From the NCBI GenBank assembly GCA_963971575.1, contig OZ020624.1, positions 30,888,356 to 30,952,355 on the forward strand: a stretch of DNA of 64,000 bases. The letters are read 5' to 3'. Of the stretch, positions 12,201 to 24,356 are shown one piece after another. Under the pieces are notes generated by a model. That model saw only the letters and a program-made list of their open reading frames with translations, did not search any database and was not told the DNA's origin. This DNA is from Liopterus haemorrhoidalis. Taxonomy: Eukaryota; Arthropoda; Insecta; Coleoptera; Dytiscidae. The translations under genes and the position numbers were made by a program. The stretch's first letter is position 1. Each line of letters starts with the position of its first letter.

Positions 12201-15200
12201 CATTGCAAACAAGTCAAATATGCATTGAATTAGCAAAACATATGGATATAAGAGTAATGGTGACAACGGGTGGAACAAATCTTAGAGACGATATTATGAG
12301 AATATATCAGAAAGTGCAAGTTATAATTGCAACTCCTGGTCGTATTTTGGATCTCATGGATAAGCAAGTAGCAAATATGGATCACTGCAGAATGTTGGTA
12401 TTGGATGAGGCTGATAAATTATTATCTCAGGATTTTAAAGGGATGTTAGATCATGTTATATCTAGGCTTCCGAAAGAGAGGCAGATTTTGTTGTTTTCAG
12501 CTACTTTTCCATTGACAGTTAAACAATTCATGGACAAACACCTTAATGATCCGTATGAAATTAATTTAATGGAAGAATTGACCCTTAAAGGTGTTACACA
12601 GTACTATGCGTTCGTTCAAGAACGACAAAAAGTCCATTGCTTAAATACGTTATTTTCAAAGGTAAGAAAAATTATTTAATTCTTTATCGGGTGATGGAAG
12701 TAGCGAAACTTAATAAAACTTTGTAGTAAACACTCATTGATGGTGGTTTAGCTCTGGTTAAATTTTAGTTAAAATCGGCCTATTCAAATGTATTTTTTTT
12801 TTTTTTATCCCTACAATTTACCGACTTACTGCTTCATGATTTTTTTTAATAACTCGAAATCTAGCTATCGAATCTTAATGAAATTTTGTAAAAAGCACTT
12901 ACTGGTGGTAGTTTGGATGTGGTTAAATTTTAGTTAAAATCGGACAGTCCAATTTTTCGATCTCCACAATTTGTTGACAACTGCTTCATTGGTTGTCGCT
13001 ATGTATTTTTCTGATAACTTGAAATCTAGCTGACGAATCTTGATGAAATTTTATATAAAGCACTCACTGGTGGTGTTTTGGATGTGGTTAAATTTTAGTT
13101 AAAATCGGACAGTCCAATTTTTCGGTCCCCACAATTTGTTGAAAACTGCTTCATTGGTTGTCGCTATGTATTTTTTTAGTAACACGAAATCTAGCTGACG
13201 AATCTTGATGAAATTTTATATAAAGCACTCACTGGTGGTATTTTGGATGTGGTTAAATTTTAGTTAAAATCGGACAGTCCAATTTGACGATCTCAACAAT
13301 TTGTTAAGAACTGCTTCAATGGTTGTCGCCATGTATTTTTTTAATAACTTGAAATCTAGCTGACGAATCTTGATGAAATTTTATAAAAAGCACTCACTGG
13401 TGGTGTTTTGGATGTGGTTAAATTTTAGTTAAAATCGGACAGTCCAATTTTTCGATCCCAACAATTTGTTGAAAACTGCTTCATTGGTTGTCGCTATGTA
13501 TTTTTTTAGTAACACGAAATCTAGCTGACGAATCTTGATGAAATTTTATATAAAGCACTCACTGGTGGTATTTTGGATGTGGTTAAATTTTAGTTAAAAT
13601 CGGACAGTCCAATTTTTCGATCTCAACAATTTGTTAAGAACTGCTTCAATGGTTGTCGCCATGTATTTTTTTAATAACTCGAAATCTAGCTGACGTAACT
13701 TGATGAAATTTTATAAAAATCACTCGCTTGTGGTGCTTTGGATGTGGTTAAATTTTAGTTAAAATCGGACAGTCCAATTGTATATTTTCAAACCTTACAA
13801 TTTGTGGATTTGCTGCTTCGATGGTCGTCGCCATGTATTTTTTTAATAACTCGAAATCAAGCGAACGAATCTTGATAAAATTTTGTAAAAAGCACTCACT
13901 GGTGGTACTTAGGATATGGTTACATTTTTGTTAAAATCTGCCAGTCCAATTGTATGAATTTCGGTCTTACAATTTGTCGACTTACTGCTTCAATGATTGT
14001 CGCCATCTATTTTTTTAATAACTAAAAATTAGCTTATTAAAGCTCCAAACTTAATAAAATTTTATATAAACTACTCACAGGTGGTGTTTTTAGACGCGGT
14101 TAAAATTTGGTTTTAATTGGACAGTCCAGTTGTGTATTTTTGATTTTTAAAATTCATGGACTTATTGCTCCATCATTGCTATGTATTTTTGTAATAACTT
14201 GAAATCTAGCGAACGAAATTTGATGAAATTTTGTATAAGCAATTCACTGGTGGTGTTTTAGATGTTATTACATTTTAGTTAAAATCGGTTTGACTAATTC
14301 GGTTTTTTCGGTCCCTACAATTTTTTTTGCTTCATAGATCGTCGTCATGTATTTTTTTTTAATAACTCGAAATCTAGCGAACCAAATATAATAAAATTAT
14401 ACAAAAAGCACTCACTGGTGGAGTTTTAAATGCAATTAAATTTTAGTTAAAATCTGATAGTTCAAATGTACATTTTCGATCCCTACAAGTTATCAAACTT
14501 TTTGAATTGTCGCCTTGTGTTTTTTTTTTTCAATAAATCGAAATCTAGCGAACGAAACTTGATGGAATTTTACAAAAAGCACTCACTGGTGGTGTTTAGG
14601 ATATGATAAATATTTAGTTAAAATCAAATAGTCCAGTTGTAGTTTTTGATCCCAACAATTCGTCAGCTTATTGAGTCAATGATCGTTGCAAAGTATTTTT
14701 TCAATAACTCGAACTCTAGCTATCGAAACTTCATAAAATTTTACAGAAAGTACCCACTGGTGGTGCTCTGGCTGTGGTTAAAATTTGGTTAAAATCTGAT
14801 CATCCAGTCCGGTATTTTCGATCCGAACAATTGGTCGACTTACTGCTTCGGTGATTGCCGCAATGATGATTACATCTAAACATTCTCTGTAGGGTATTTG
14901 GGAGGTTTATAAGGTTTTAGTAGAATTACAGATGGGGCCCAGTTATTTTGGGCCCTTATTAACAAACCATCTTTGGTGTTGGACTTTTGCATGATGAGGT
15001 TTTGGATTCCCCTTCATTTTACTAAATGATAACTCCGATTCTGACTTAAAACTATTAATATTTTTAATTCTTACCACTGTTGGAACATTTTACAGTTGTT
15101 CTTTATTTTGTTTCAGTTACAAATTAATCAAAGTATTATATTCTGCAACTCAACACAACGTGTCGAACTGCTAGCCAAAAAAATAACAGAACTCGGTTAT

Positions 15201-17125
15201 TGCTGTTATTATATCCATGCAAAGATGGCCCAAGCACACAGAAATAGAGTTTTCCATGATTTCCGCGCCGGACTTTGCAGGAATCTGGTTTGCTCAGACT
15301 TATTCACTCGAGGTAAGTAAACTTTTTTTACATCAAAGATACATTGTTGATAACTCGAAATCTAACGAACGAAACTTGATTAAATTTTGAACAAAGCGCT
15401 GGCTGGAAGTGTTTTAAATGTAGTTAAAATTAGGATAAAATCGGACAATTCAATTTGGTATTTTTGATCCATATAAGTAGTGAATTTTCTGCTTAAATAG
15501 ACGTCGCAAAGAAATTTTTCAATAACTCAAAATATAAAGAACGAAACTTGATTAAAGTAAAATTTTGTAGAAAGTAGTCACTGGTTGTGCTTTGAATGTT
15601 GTGAAATTTTGGTTCAAATCGGACAGTTCATTTAAATATTTTCAATCCCCAAATTTTTTCGACTTTATTAGTTGCCACAAAGAAATTTTTCAGTAACTCA
15701 AAATCCAGCGAACGAAACTTGGTGAAATTTTGTAAAAAACATTCACTGGTTGTTCTTTGAATGTGGTGAAAATTTTATTCAAATCGGACTGTCCAATTAA
15801 ATATTTTCACTCCCAAGAATTTGTTGAATTGTTGCTCTAGTAATCGTCGCAAAGAAATTTTTCAATAACACAAAATTCAGCGAACGAAACTTGATAAAAT
15901 TTTACAAAAAGCACTTACTAGTAATACTTTAGATGTGGATAAAATTTGGTTTATATCGCACGATTCTATTGGGAAATTTCGAAACGTAGTCCATCGAATC
16001 CTTGAGCCATGATCGTCGTCATGTGTTTTTTTAATAACTCGAAATGTAGCTAATGAAACAATTTTACAAAAAGCACTCACTTGAACGTGGTTAAAATTTG
16101 GTTCATATCGTACACTCCTATTGGGTACTTTCGAAACGTAGAGTCCATCGAATTATTGCGTCATGGTCGTTGACATGTATTTTTTGAATATCTCGAAATC
16201 CAACGAACGAAACTTGATAAAATTTTACAAAAAGAACTCACTGGTAATATTTTGAACGTGGTTAAAATTTGGTTCATATCGTACGCTCCTATTGGGTATT
16301 TTGGAAACGTACAATTCATCGACTTAATCCACCATGATCGTCATCTGTATTTTTTTGAATAACTCGAAATCCAGCCAACGAAACTTAATAAAATTTTACA
16401 AAAAGCACATACTGGTAATACTTTTGGTGTGGTAAAAACTTGGTTTATATCGTACAATTCTATTGGGTACTTTCGAGACGTACAATCCATCGACTTAATC
16501 CGCCATGATCGTAATCTGTATTTTTTGAATAACTCGAAATCCAACTAATGAAACTTGATAAAATTTTACAAAAATCACTTACTGGTAATACTTTTGGTGT
16601 GGTAAAAACTTGGTTTATATCGCACAATTCTATTGGGTACTTTCGAGACGTACAATCCATCGAATTATTGCGTTGTTATCGTCAACATATATTTTTTTAA
16701 TATCTCGAAATCCAATGAACGAAACTTGATGAATTTTTATATTCGAGGCTAACTATCAGTGTTTTAAGTGGGGTTAAATTTTGGTTAAAATCGATTGATA
16801 GTTAGATACAGTTTTTAGTATGGCTCTTATAATTTTTTTTCTTTCAGGTATCGACGTCCAAGCCGTAAATGTTGTTATTAACTTTGATTTCCCAAAAATG
16901 GCCGAAACATACCTACATAGAATCGGCCGATCTGGTAGATTCGGTCATCTTGGTATCGCCATTAATTTGATCACATATGAAGACAGATTTGCTCTACATC
17001 GTATTGAGCATGAATTGGGTACCGAAATAAAACCAATTCCGAAAGTGATTGATCCAGCACTATATGTTGCTAAATTAGATGGTATCTGCGATATGGCCAT
17101 CGAGGAAGGCAACGTTAGCAAATAG
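9212..17125 (+). CDS. me31B: DEAD-box RNA helicase Me31B/DDX6, five coding exons
   Basis: Coding exons 9212-9267, 9392-9470, 11936-12661, 15117-15312 and 16848-17125 join in phase through GT-AG introns to 444 residues, the size of insect Me31B. Visible motifs: Q motif GWEKPSPIQ (72-80), Walker A AKNGTGKT (97-104), [16 protein letters not shown] (202-205), SAT (233-235), SIIFCNS, RGIDV and HRIGRSGR (376-383). The N-terminal [11 protein letters not shown] segment and the end IEEGNVSK are hallmarks of the DDX6 family. The protein is known as an ATP-dependent RNA helicase of P-bodies that represses translation and promotes decapping. All catalytic residues are intact. The start has two tandem ATGs; the first is used here. 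Introns 3 and 4 are packed with tandem repeats. Possible poly(A) signals lie at 17210 and 17291. Confidence 0.96.
10036..10074. repeat. Perfect 17-bp hairpin in me31B intron 2
   Basis: Bases 10036-10052 and 10058-10074 are exact reverse complements around a 5-base loop. The hairpin directly precedes a transposase fragment and is probably part of a mobile element. Confidence 0.8.
10076..10240 (+). pseudogene. Transposase C-terminal fragment in me31B intron 2
   Basis: A 54-codon frame ending at TAG 10238-10240 reads [18 protein letters not shown], then [21 protein letters not shown] recall this tail (WxxIxxxxLxxCFxTLQxCM...G.NxYKLPH) from DDE-type transposases repeated across arthropod genomes, but cannot name the superfamily securely. 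No catalytic domain is visible upstream. It is an intronic relic, in the sense direction of me31B. Confidence 0.5.
10650..10791. repeat. Tandem duplication of a ~71-bp unit
   Basis: Two adjacent near-identical units, each beginning near GATATGTTGGTATTAAAAA and ending CAGAACCAATAAATCTAAA, in me31B intron 2. Confidence 0.8.
11080..11660 (-). repeat. Dispersed repeat copy in me31B intron 2
   Basis: The 11380-11660 part matches, in reverse complement, 58306-59010, and part of it matches 28450-28600. Shared landmarks are TGGCCACA near one end, a CTGTCTGT-like tract, and a block near GGAGATCCATCGAAATGTC. An internal part of the 58-kb copy is missing here. No coding potential was recognised. Confidence 0.7.
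12690..14880 (+). repeat. Tandem repeat array, family 1, me31B intron 3
   Basis: About a dozen degenerate units of roughly 165-175 bp fill the intron. A landmark near CACTCACTGGTGGTGTTTTG recurs near 12893, 13061, 13226, 13390, 13555, 13722, 13889, 14065, 14240, 14410, 14580 and 14752. Other conserved parts of the unit are AACTCGAAATCTAGC, CTTGATGAAATTTT and GTTAAAATCGGACAGTCC. Units at 13080-13290 and 13410-13610 are almost identical at an offset of 330 bp, showing dimer-length recent duplication. The outer units are more diverged. Confidence 0.9.
15330..16800 (+). repeat. Tandem repeat array, family 1, me31B intron 4
   Basis: About eight units of ~170 bp of the same family as in intron 3, in the same orientation. 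They share AACTCGAAATC, GAACGAAACTTGATAAAATT, CACTGGT and GTTAAAATTTGGTT. The units nearest 16060-16680 are more similar to each other than to those of intron 3. Exon 4 separates the two arrays. Confidence 0.88.
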
Positions 17126-18918
17126 AAAATCACAAGAATAAAAAAAACAAACGAACTTTTGTGATTTTGTGAAGTTTTCTAAAAATCGCGTAATTTGTAT
17201 ATAGTCGTTAATAAATATACAACATCAAATCAGATGATGAATTTATACCGAACCGTTACAAAAATAATTAAATATGTATATAATCTGAAAAATAAACTTT
17301 TTTTTTGTTGTAATTTTTATACAATATATTTAAAAATATATTAATCATCAACTGATTTGATGCTGTATAGAAGTATTGATTCAACAAAAAAAAAACAAAT
17401 CAGTACAGAATATTTGTAAAAATATTTTTATAATCATGATGAAAACCAATTAATCTTTTTAGTGAATTGTAAATTTAGGATTTCTTTTTAATGTAAGGAT
17501 TGGAAGTTGAAGTTTACTTGCGCCGGCGATTAGGGGCCCAAATTTCAACAAAAACACGCAGAACTCCTCGACTTCCCAAATAAACCATCAAGAATCTCCC
17601 CGTTACATTAAACGAAGAGATCCACTTCTTCCGAAGTAGTTTACGATTCGTTGAAAAGAATTTTTGGTTTTTCTCAGAGACTTAGTGTGTAAAGTGGTAT
17701 GGACATTTTTAAGTTCCGAACGTTATTTAATTTCAGTGATTTAAAATGGTGATTTAACGAATGGATCAGTGATAAAAAAAAAAAACGTTTTTTTTCTGTG
17801 TGGATATTTTTTACGTTTTTTCGCTATGGACTGGACAGAACGATATTAAATGGTGTGATTGTGTTAAACAATAAGCACAAATGTAAAGAGATTGTAATAA
17901 TTAAGGAGATTCTTTAAAAAAATGGGGAAAAATAACCAGCCGATATCCCATTTTTTAACGAGGTGAAAATCTCAACGGCTGAAGACTTTAAACAATAACA
18001 ACTTTGTTTAAAGTGATTGAGACCTTTTGTTGGATTTCTCAAAATTGTAATATTGTCTCAATGTATTTTATTTTTGGAATTTAATTTATTTTTTTGGCAG
18101 TAATTTTTTTGACAAAATTTTTTTTTTTTGCCATAAATTTTTTTGTAAAATTTTTTGGGGGGGTTTTATATTTTGGATTGGTATTTTTTGATATTTTGAA
18201 TCTGTGTCTTTCAGGTTAAAAATTTTATTTTATTGAAAATTTTTGACACATTTTTAAAATATCGACTGATGAAGAGCTATTTCTATTTAAAATTTTGTGA
18301 TTTTGGGTTTCATTTTTAAGGTTTATATTTTATTATTGTATCAACTATCTTCTTGAAACCAAATATTTTTGTGCAATAGAATTAATTGGGTTTTTCGTGT
18401 ATGTTCAAAAACAGGCAATAAAATTTACTTCTTTTTTATGCTCTTCAAAAAAAAAAAATATTATTTATTTATCATCTTTGTATGTTTTATTTTTATTATT
18501 ACCCTGTTCCATTCCTTTTCCTAAAATTAGTTCGAAGTTTGATAGTATCTTTTATAATTATAAATATAAGGGGGAAGCTCGATTGAGTCCCCTCAAGAAA
18601 AAAATTGTTCAGTTTGACTGTTTTCGCATTACTAAACACTAACATCTACCATCTTGCAAAAATGGTCCGGCTTTCTAATTTTTACAGGTGTTTACAAGGT
18701 TTTTGTTTTTCTTCCGGGTGCTTCTTAGCCCCAGTTTGAATAAGTCATTGGTGCGCGGCTGCTATGAAGACTATATTTTACCCATCTTTTAAGATCTTAA
18801 CAAAATATTTCCGTTCAAAGGTGAGAATGCAGTATTGCTCTTATGGCAAATGGGAGCGGTGTTGCCAAATGTAAATGTGTCAATTATAATAATATGAAAA
18901 ACTCGTATGATTTACAGA
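17126..18918. other. Intergenic region after me31B
   Basis: It starts with the me31B 3' untranslated region, with AATAAA at 17210 and 17291. The remainder is AT-rich with long T runs and no recognised coding sequence or repeat. Confidence 0.4.
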
Positions 18919-19229
18919 CAGTGACGGACTTTCGCCTTAGACAAAAAAGACATTTGTCTTTGGCCCGGATTTGGGAGGTGAAATCCTTTTTTTTTTGCTC
19001 TTCATTTGGATTTAGGAGGTGAGGACCTTATTTTTTTGCTCTTCACTTGGATTTGGGAGGTGAGGACCTTTTTTTTGCTCTTCACTTGGATTTGGGAGGT
19101 AAGGACCTTTTTTTTGCTTTTCACTTGGATTTGGGATGTAAGGACCTTTTTTTGTTTTTTTAAAAAACCAGGTTGAGGGCCCGTAAATCAAAAATGTCTT
19201 GGGTCCGGCGAAGGCTTAATCCGCCACTG
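18919..19229. mobile_element. hAT MITE with perfect 8-bp target duplication
   Basis: The element opens CAGTGACGGA and closes CCGCCACTG, and is flanked on both sides by TTTACAGA (18911-18918 and 19230-19237). An 8-bp duplication with CAGTG tips is the signature of hAT transposition. The interior is a minisatellite of about four ~55-bp units containing GAGGACCTT, a T run, and GCTCTTCACTTGG. No transposase is present. Confidence 0.88.
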
Positions 19230-19510
19230 TTTACAGAAATCACCTCTTATAAAATTGAACAAAAACAAATGACCATTTGTAGAATACTGCATCTAAACAG
19301 ATCAGCGCGTTTTAGAGCTGGAAAGAAAAGGATAGCGTCATTGTGTAAACCCATTGGAGAGTATGAAAAAGAACTACTCCATATGTCCTGTACTGCATAC
19401 TCGCCTTTGAACGGACTATAGTGAACCTATTTTTGTGTAACATTCTGACATTTTTTAAACGCCTTTTGATTTTGGACAACTGGTCTACTTCGTTGAATAT
19501 GCGACCAAGG

Positions 19511-19771
19511 TAGGGTGACCATCCGTCCCGGTTTTCGGTCAATTGTCCCGAAGACTGTCCTCGGGACGCCCGGTTTTTGAATCTGAGAGGTGAGGACCTT
19601 TTTTTTCTGCTCTTCACTTTGAATTTGGGAAGGTGAGGACCTTTTTTTTGCTCTTCACTTTGAATTTGAGAGACCTTTTTTTTGCTCTTCACTTGGATCT
19701 GGGAGGAAACAAAGACCTTCTTTTTTTTTTTCTGTGTCCCGGTTTCCCTCCACTGAAATCTGGTCACCCTA
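19511..19771. mobile_element. Second hAT MITE with perfect 8-bp target duplication
   Basis: The element opens TAGGGTGACCA and closes TGGTCACCCTA, and is flanked by GACCAAGG on both sides (19503-19510 and 19772-19779). Its ends differ from those of the neighbouring MITE at 18919, so it is another family. Yet the interior carries about three units of the same GAGGACCTT / GCTCTTCACTT minisatellite. Confidence 0.88.
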
Positions 19772-19934
19772 GACCAAGGTAAGATTAACTATAATCGTTG
19801 AGTAAAATTACTAAATACCAAAATGTTTTTAAATATAACATTTTTAATTTTCGTCATATTGTTTTAGACTAGTGCTGTCAAAAATCGATATTGACGGAAC
19901 CGGGTAAGGCCAAAATTACAAACCCAGTGTGAAC

Positions 19935-20500
19935 CCGCTTAATAAAATTCGTTATCTATTAGGACCCCTAAATATTTTATACTGGTAACTATATCAATAC
20001 AGTTATTACTAATTTTAACTGATAAATTATTATCTGTGAACTTCACTCCTTCGGATTTAGAATAGATTATTGTAGATTTAGTTTTACTACTATTTAATTT
20101 TAATTTATTTTTATTTAGTCACAAGTTAACTACGTCTAGTTCCGTATTTAATATCTGTATAACACTCAATATTTTCATGAGAAAAATAAAGTATCATCTG
20201 CAAATAGATGTATTTTACAACTAGGTAATACTGAGGGCAGGTCATTGATATACAATATGAATAAGAGTGGCCCAATGACACTCTCTTGAGATACACCGTT
20301 TTTGAATGTTGCATTATTAGATATCTTTCCTCTAAATTCAACTTTTTGTTGTCTATTAGACAAATACGATTCGAGCCATTTAAGTACTGTGCCAGTAAAA
20401 CCTAATATCTCCAATTTATATAACAATTTTTCTCTATTTATTGTTTCAAATGCTCGCTGTAGGTCTAAAAATACAGCGGATATACTTTTATTTTGAGTGG
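19935..20500 (-). pseudogene. Non-LTR retrotransposon (LINE) reverse transcriptase fragment
   Basis: On the minus strand the frame reads [20 protein letters not shown], followed by [28 protein letters not shown] and FADDTLFF. It then breaks and resumes with LKLNSSKTKSTII and SIKYLGVLIDNEF. These are RT palm motifs: the A block (FLDLxxAF), the B block, the F/YADD catalytic box, and the C-terminal YLGVxID block. The usual QGSVLGP reads QESVIGP, and stops interrupt the frame after the ADD box. It is a dead fragment, inserted within or next to the ~160-bp array at 20.5 kb. Confidence 0.88.
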
Positions 20501-20514
20501 TTCAGCATTTTGGT

Positions 20515-21290
20515 GCATGGTGAAACTAGTTAATTTTCATCATATTTGTTAAGCAGACTTATTAAATTATTACAAATCCATAACGACATTTATAGAAAGG
20601 CCATTAACGCCTGAAAAGATCAAAAATACCAGAAGTATTTCAAATTCTAACTCGTTTTTTCTTTTTTGATATATAACATTTTTAATTTTCGTCATATTCA
20701 TTGAGCAGATTTATAAATTTATGCCGTTATGGATCTGCATTTGTAGAAAGACTATTAAAGCCTGAAAAGATCAAAAACACCTCAAGGATTTCAAATTTAA
20801 CTCTTTTTTTTTTTCGTTTTTGATACATATCATTTTTATTTTCGTCGTATTCATTGAGCAGAATTGCCACAAATCCATATTAGTGGATTTAACACCTGTA
20901 TAAGCTCAAAAAACGTGCAAATATCAATAATTCAAACCCCAAATCATTATTTTTTAGTTCTAATTTTTTTTTTCTGCTAATGCGTGGTGGCAATTCGTGG
21001 TGAACAATTTTCGTCATATTCGTTGACCATATTTATTAAATTATCACAAACTCAATAACGGCATTTGTAGAAAGGCTATTAGTGCATAAAAAGATTAAAA
21101 AACCCCCACAAGTTTTTCAAAAATTCAAACTCCAATTCTTTGTTTTGCTGTTTTTAAAACATTTTTAATTTTTATCATATTCGTTGGACTTTGTCACAAA
21201 TACATATCGGCATTTGTGAAAAAAACTTAACACCTGTAAAAGCTAAGTAAACCATACAATCTCGATAGTTCAAATCGCAAATAAACTGTA
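20515..21290. repeat. Tandem repeat array, family 2 (~160 bp units)
   Basis: About five degenerate units share TTTTAATTTTCGTCATATTC, GAGCAGATTTATTAAATT and GGCATTTGTAGAAAGGCTAT. A lone start of a unit also sits at 19835-19865, left of the LINE relic, suggesting that the LINE split an older array. Confidence 0.8.
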
Positions 21291-21502
21291 ATCTAATCTA
21301 TATCTTTATTTTTCAAAATTATTGAAATACATTTTTAAATTTGCTGATGCTTGGGGGAAGTTGTTGTCATGCGTAGAAAATTGCGCACAGAAAGTATTTC
21401 ATCAATCAACGTTATCTTCAGTTAAGAGAACTTTAATTTATGTTCAGTCTTTGTTTGAGGTTAGTATCTGCAGCTTATAAATCATAAAATAAATATATAA
21501 AA

Positions 21503-21832
21503 ATGTGTAGCACATCGCAAAAACATAGAAATTTCGTCGCTGAACCCATGGGTGAAAAACCCGTGACAGATTTAGCTGGAGTTGGTGAAGTTTTAGGAAA
21601 ACGTTTAGTAACCGCCGGTTTTGATAAGGTCAGTTTCACAATATTGGTATATTTATGTAAATTAATAAATTTATTTCTATTTTAGGCTTATGTAGTTCTT
21701 GGTCAATATTTAGTTTTAAAGAAAAACCAAGAATTATTCCAAGAATGGATGAAAGATACTTGCGGAGCTAATTCAAAGCAATCGACAGATTGTTTTCAAT
21801 GCTTAAGCGATTGGTGCGAAGAATTCTTGTAA
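21503..21832 (+). CDS. BAF: Barrier-to-autointegration factor
   Basis: Exons 21503-21628 and 21686-21832 join across a 57-base GT-AG intron to give 90 residues. This is the length of animal BAF (89-90), and similarity runs end to end: [17 protein letters not shown], the helix-hairpin-helix [28 protein letters not shown], then [12 protein letters not shown] and the end [12 protein letters not shown] is a dimeric double-stranded-DNA-binding protein that bridges chromatin to LEM-domain proteins and lamin at the nuclear envelope, and is needed for post-mitotic nuclear assembly. The first ATG (21503) fits the known N-terminus, with one extra residue (MCSTSQ). All conserved positions I can recall are present. 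An AATAAA lies at 22020. Confidence 0.96.
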
Positions 21833-22019
21833 ATGCTTTTTAAAACAATTTTATAAAATCAATTTTAAACATTTAACAATTTTAGATAAGTTTTATAATG
21901 GTTATTTATTAGATATTCACTGTTGTATATAAGTGCAATTATAAGATAAAATGATAAAAAAACTGTTTTTAAGATTATATTTTTGTAAAACCAATTATCA
22001 GTTCATATCAGTACTCCAA

Positions 22020-22025
22020 AATAAA
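22020..22025 (+). terminator. Likely polyadenylation signal of BAF
   Basis: AATAAA 188 bases beyond the BAF stop codon. Confidence 0.4.
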
Positions 22026-22380
22026 AGTATAACTGCAATAATTAATTTACAAGAGTACGAATGAAGTTTTTTAAATTTTAGTACCGTACATAGATTTAAT
22101 ATTATTAAAGCAATATTTTTCATAAAATTAAATGGAATTTGACAGAGGACTTAATAAATATCTCACAATAAAAATGTAATTTTATTAAAAAAAGTTAATA
22201 CTCTTTTATTTTGGTGTACAATACTGTTGAGATCAAATTTTATATTTTTGTATAGCCATTTAGAATGTATTTTTAAAATAAATTGTACTTTTAAACAAAA
22301 ATTTAATGTAAAACACTTAATTGTAATTCATCAAAATAAATTTGCAAAAAAAACTTCATAAGAGGTATTGGATCCTACTC

Positions 22381-22600
22381 CTACATGGAGCAAAGAGCTT
22401 CTATGAACTGTTTCCATCGATTACGGTTTTGCTTTATTTCTTTCCTGGTTCCAGATTTTCCTGTACGCATTCCCCCTCTTTTCTTTACCGTCGCCAGGTT
22501 AGTTTGGGTCTTCCAACGCGCCTTTTGCCTTGCGGATTTCAGTCCAAAGCTTGTTTTACAGTGTCCAGTTATCATCTAAGGGTAAGACCATTGCCATTCG
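22381..22600 (-). pseudogene. Possible retroelement C-terminal scrap
   Basis: The minus strand reads KIWNQERN in one frame and KEIKQNRNRWKQFIEALCSM in another. The second resembles the RNRW tail of some LINE or endonuclease polyproteins. The region is distinctly richer in GC than its surroundings. Weak assignment. Confidence 0.25.
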
Positions 22601-23208
22601 CGCTTAGGGTAACTAACTTTTTGAAGAACCAACGGGGGACAAAAAAATAACATTTTTTTTACATATTAATGAAATTACATATTATAAATAAATAAAATAC
22701 GCTTAACTGTCTTTTCCAGTAATATTTTTGCTTTTAACAAATCATTCTACTCCATATAAAATTTTAAAACTCAATGCATTTTTAAATTAACTTTTACTTT
22801 CAGTTCGGCCTTATTAAATCAGTATTGCAACGGTTTTTGGAGTCCAATGAGAATACGTCAAACTGAAGATCCTCTTAACAAATTCGTTTGAGCATGAGAT
22901 ACTGAGAATTTTGCCAACTAGTAGCAAAAGGTTCTTATAACTGTAGAAATTAGCTTCAAAAATATCAGTCCAAATTTTGTCTACAGGCTTATTTTTGTAA
23001 GCTGTTTTTCAATAATGTCATTTGCATCTATGAATTCATCATAGAGGCTGTCCATCTATAAAGCGTCTGTAATTTTCAAACTCTGCGGCAGATTTTACAT
23101 GACCATATGTTAAATTAGTTTTTAAAGAAAATGGCCTTGCACGTAATTTGAATTGGCAGAAAAATCAAAATTTTATTCTAAATAGTTGGACAAATGGTAG
23201 TCTGAGCA

Positions 23209-23412
23209 TATTGTCCAGATATCGCTCCATTCGACTACCATTTATTCCGCTCTCTACAAAATTACCTTAACGGAAAAAATTTCGCATCTTTGGACGATAT
23301 CAAAATTCACCTCTACAGATTTTTTAAGAGCAAAGACGAAAACTTCTGGAGAGATGGCATTACGAAATTGCCTGAGCGTTTGTCCAAAGTAATAGAAAAT
23401 AATGGACAGTAG
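23209..23412 (+). pseudogene. Mos1-like mariner transposase, C-terminal fragment
   Basis: A + strand frame of 67 codons reads YCPDIAPFDYHLFRSLQNYL, then SKDENFWRDGITKLPERLSK and ends ENNGQ. This matches the C-terminus of Mos1/mauritiana-type mariners, including the last catalytic Asp in APFDYH. It is a different lineage from the SETMAR-like copies. The N-terminal domains are absent. Confidence 0.8.
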
Positions 23413-24356
23413 ATTTAACTCTACATCCAAATTATTTTCCGCATAATATTTAAAGATAATTGGCAAAATAATATATGTATTATTATAATATACTCAATAA
23501 TTTCACGAATAATATCGTTCCGGTTCGTTTCCATACATTTCTAGTCCTTTTTAATGTCTACTATGGGCAAAAGTCAGATAACAATTTTTAATGGCCAGTT
23601 GCTAAAGAACTACTTCAATTTTTAACTGGAGTTTCTGACTCAAGTTAAAATGATGTTTTTATAAGCTGTTTAGACTCAAGTTTTATATATCTCTAGTTAA
23701 AACACTTTAACCCGACCGGCGATAAGTTAACAAACGATATGGAGATTTTTAGAATCATCACCAGAACTGCTATTTGGTAATTTGGTTGGTTCATCAGATT
23801 TTGTTGTGTATCGGTTGTTAAATAATTTGAGTAACAGCCGTGGTTATAATTACGAAATCCTGGGGTTTAAATGGGTTTATTAATGGAATAAATCAAAAAT
23901 AAGGGTGTGCTTAGTGGACTTATATGAATTTAATTGATTTTGGAGTAGAGAGGGTGTTGTTTTTGAATTGGTTATGTTCTGGGTGTTACGTCGATAGTAT
24001 TTATTGGATTTATTTTTAAAGAAATTGTTTTGTAGATGTATTTATTAATAAAATTGATCAAATATTCCAGTAAATTTGAATTATTTTCGTCGAAATAGAG
24101 GGGGTATAGATAGCAAGAGAGAGAAAATCGATCTAAAAAGAGATAGCAATGTAATGTCAGATGGCTGAATAGCAACTGTGATGTGTACCTATATTAGTGA
24201 AAGTTAAAAGTAATTTAAATAAAACGAATAATAAACCCTTGATATCCAAAAAAATTATAAATAAAAAAAGAAATTTGTGTTTTATAAAACATTTGTGTAA
24301 CTGTTTAAAATAATCGAACAAATACAAACTTAAAACATCGTATAGCATTAAGAAAG
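23413..24356. other. Intergenic region upstream of striatin
   Basis: AT-rich with no recognised coding sequence. It presumably contains the striatin promoter and leader. Confidence 0.35.

Noticed and set aside
18397..18642. 81-codon plus-strand open frame
   Set aside because: It is made of poly-T and poly-A driven Phe/Lys/Leu codons and shows no domain; typical AT-rich chance frame.
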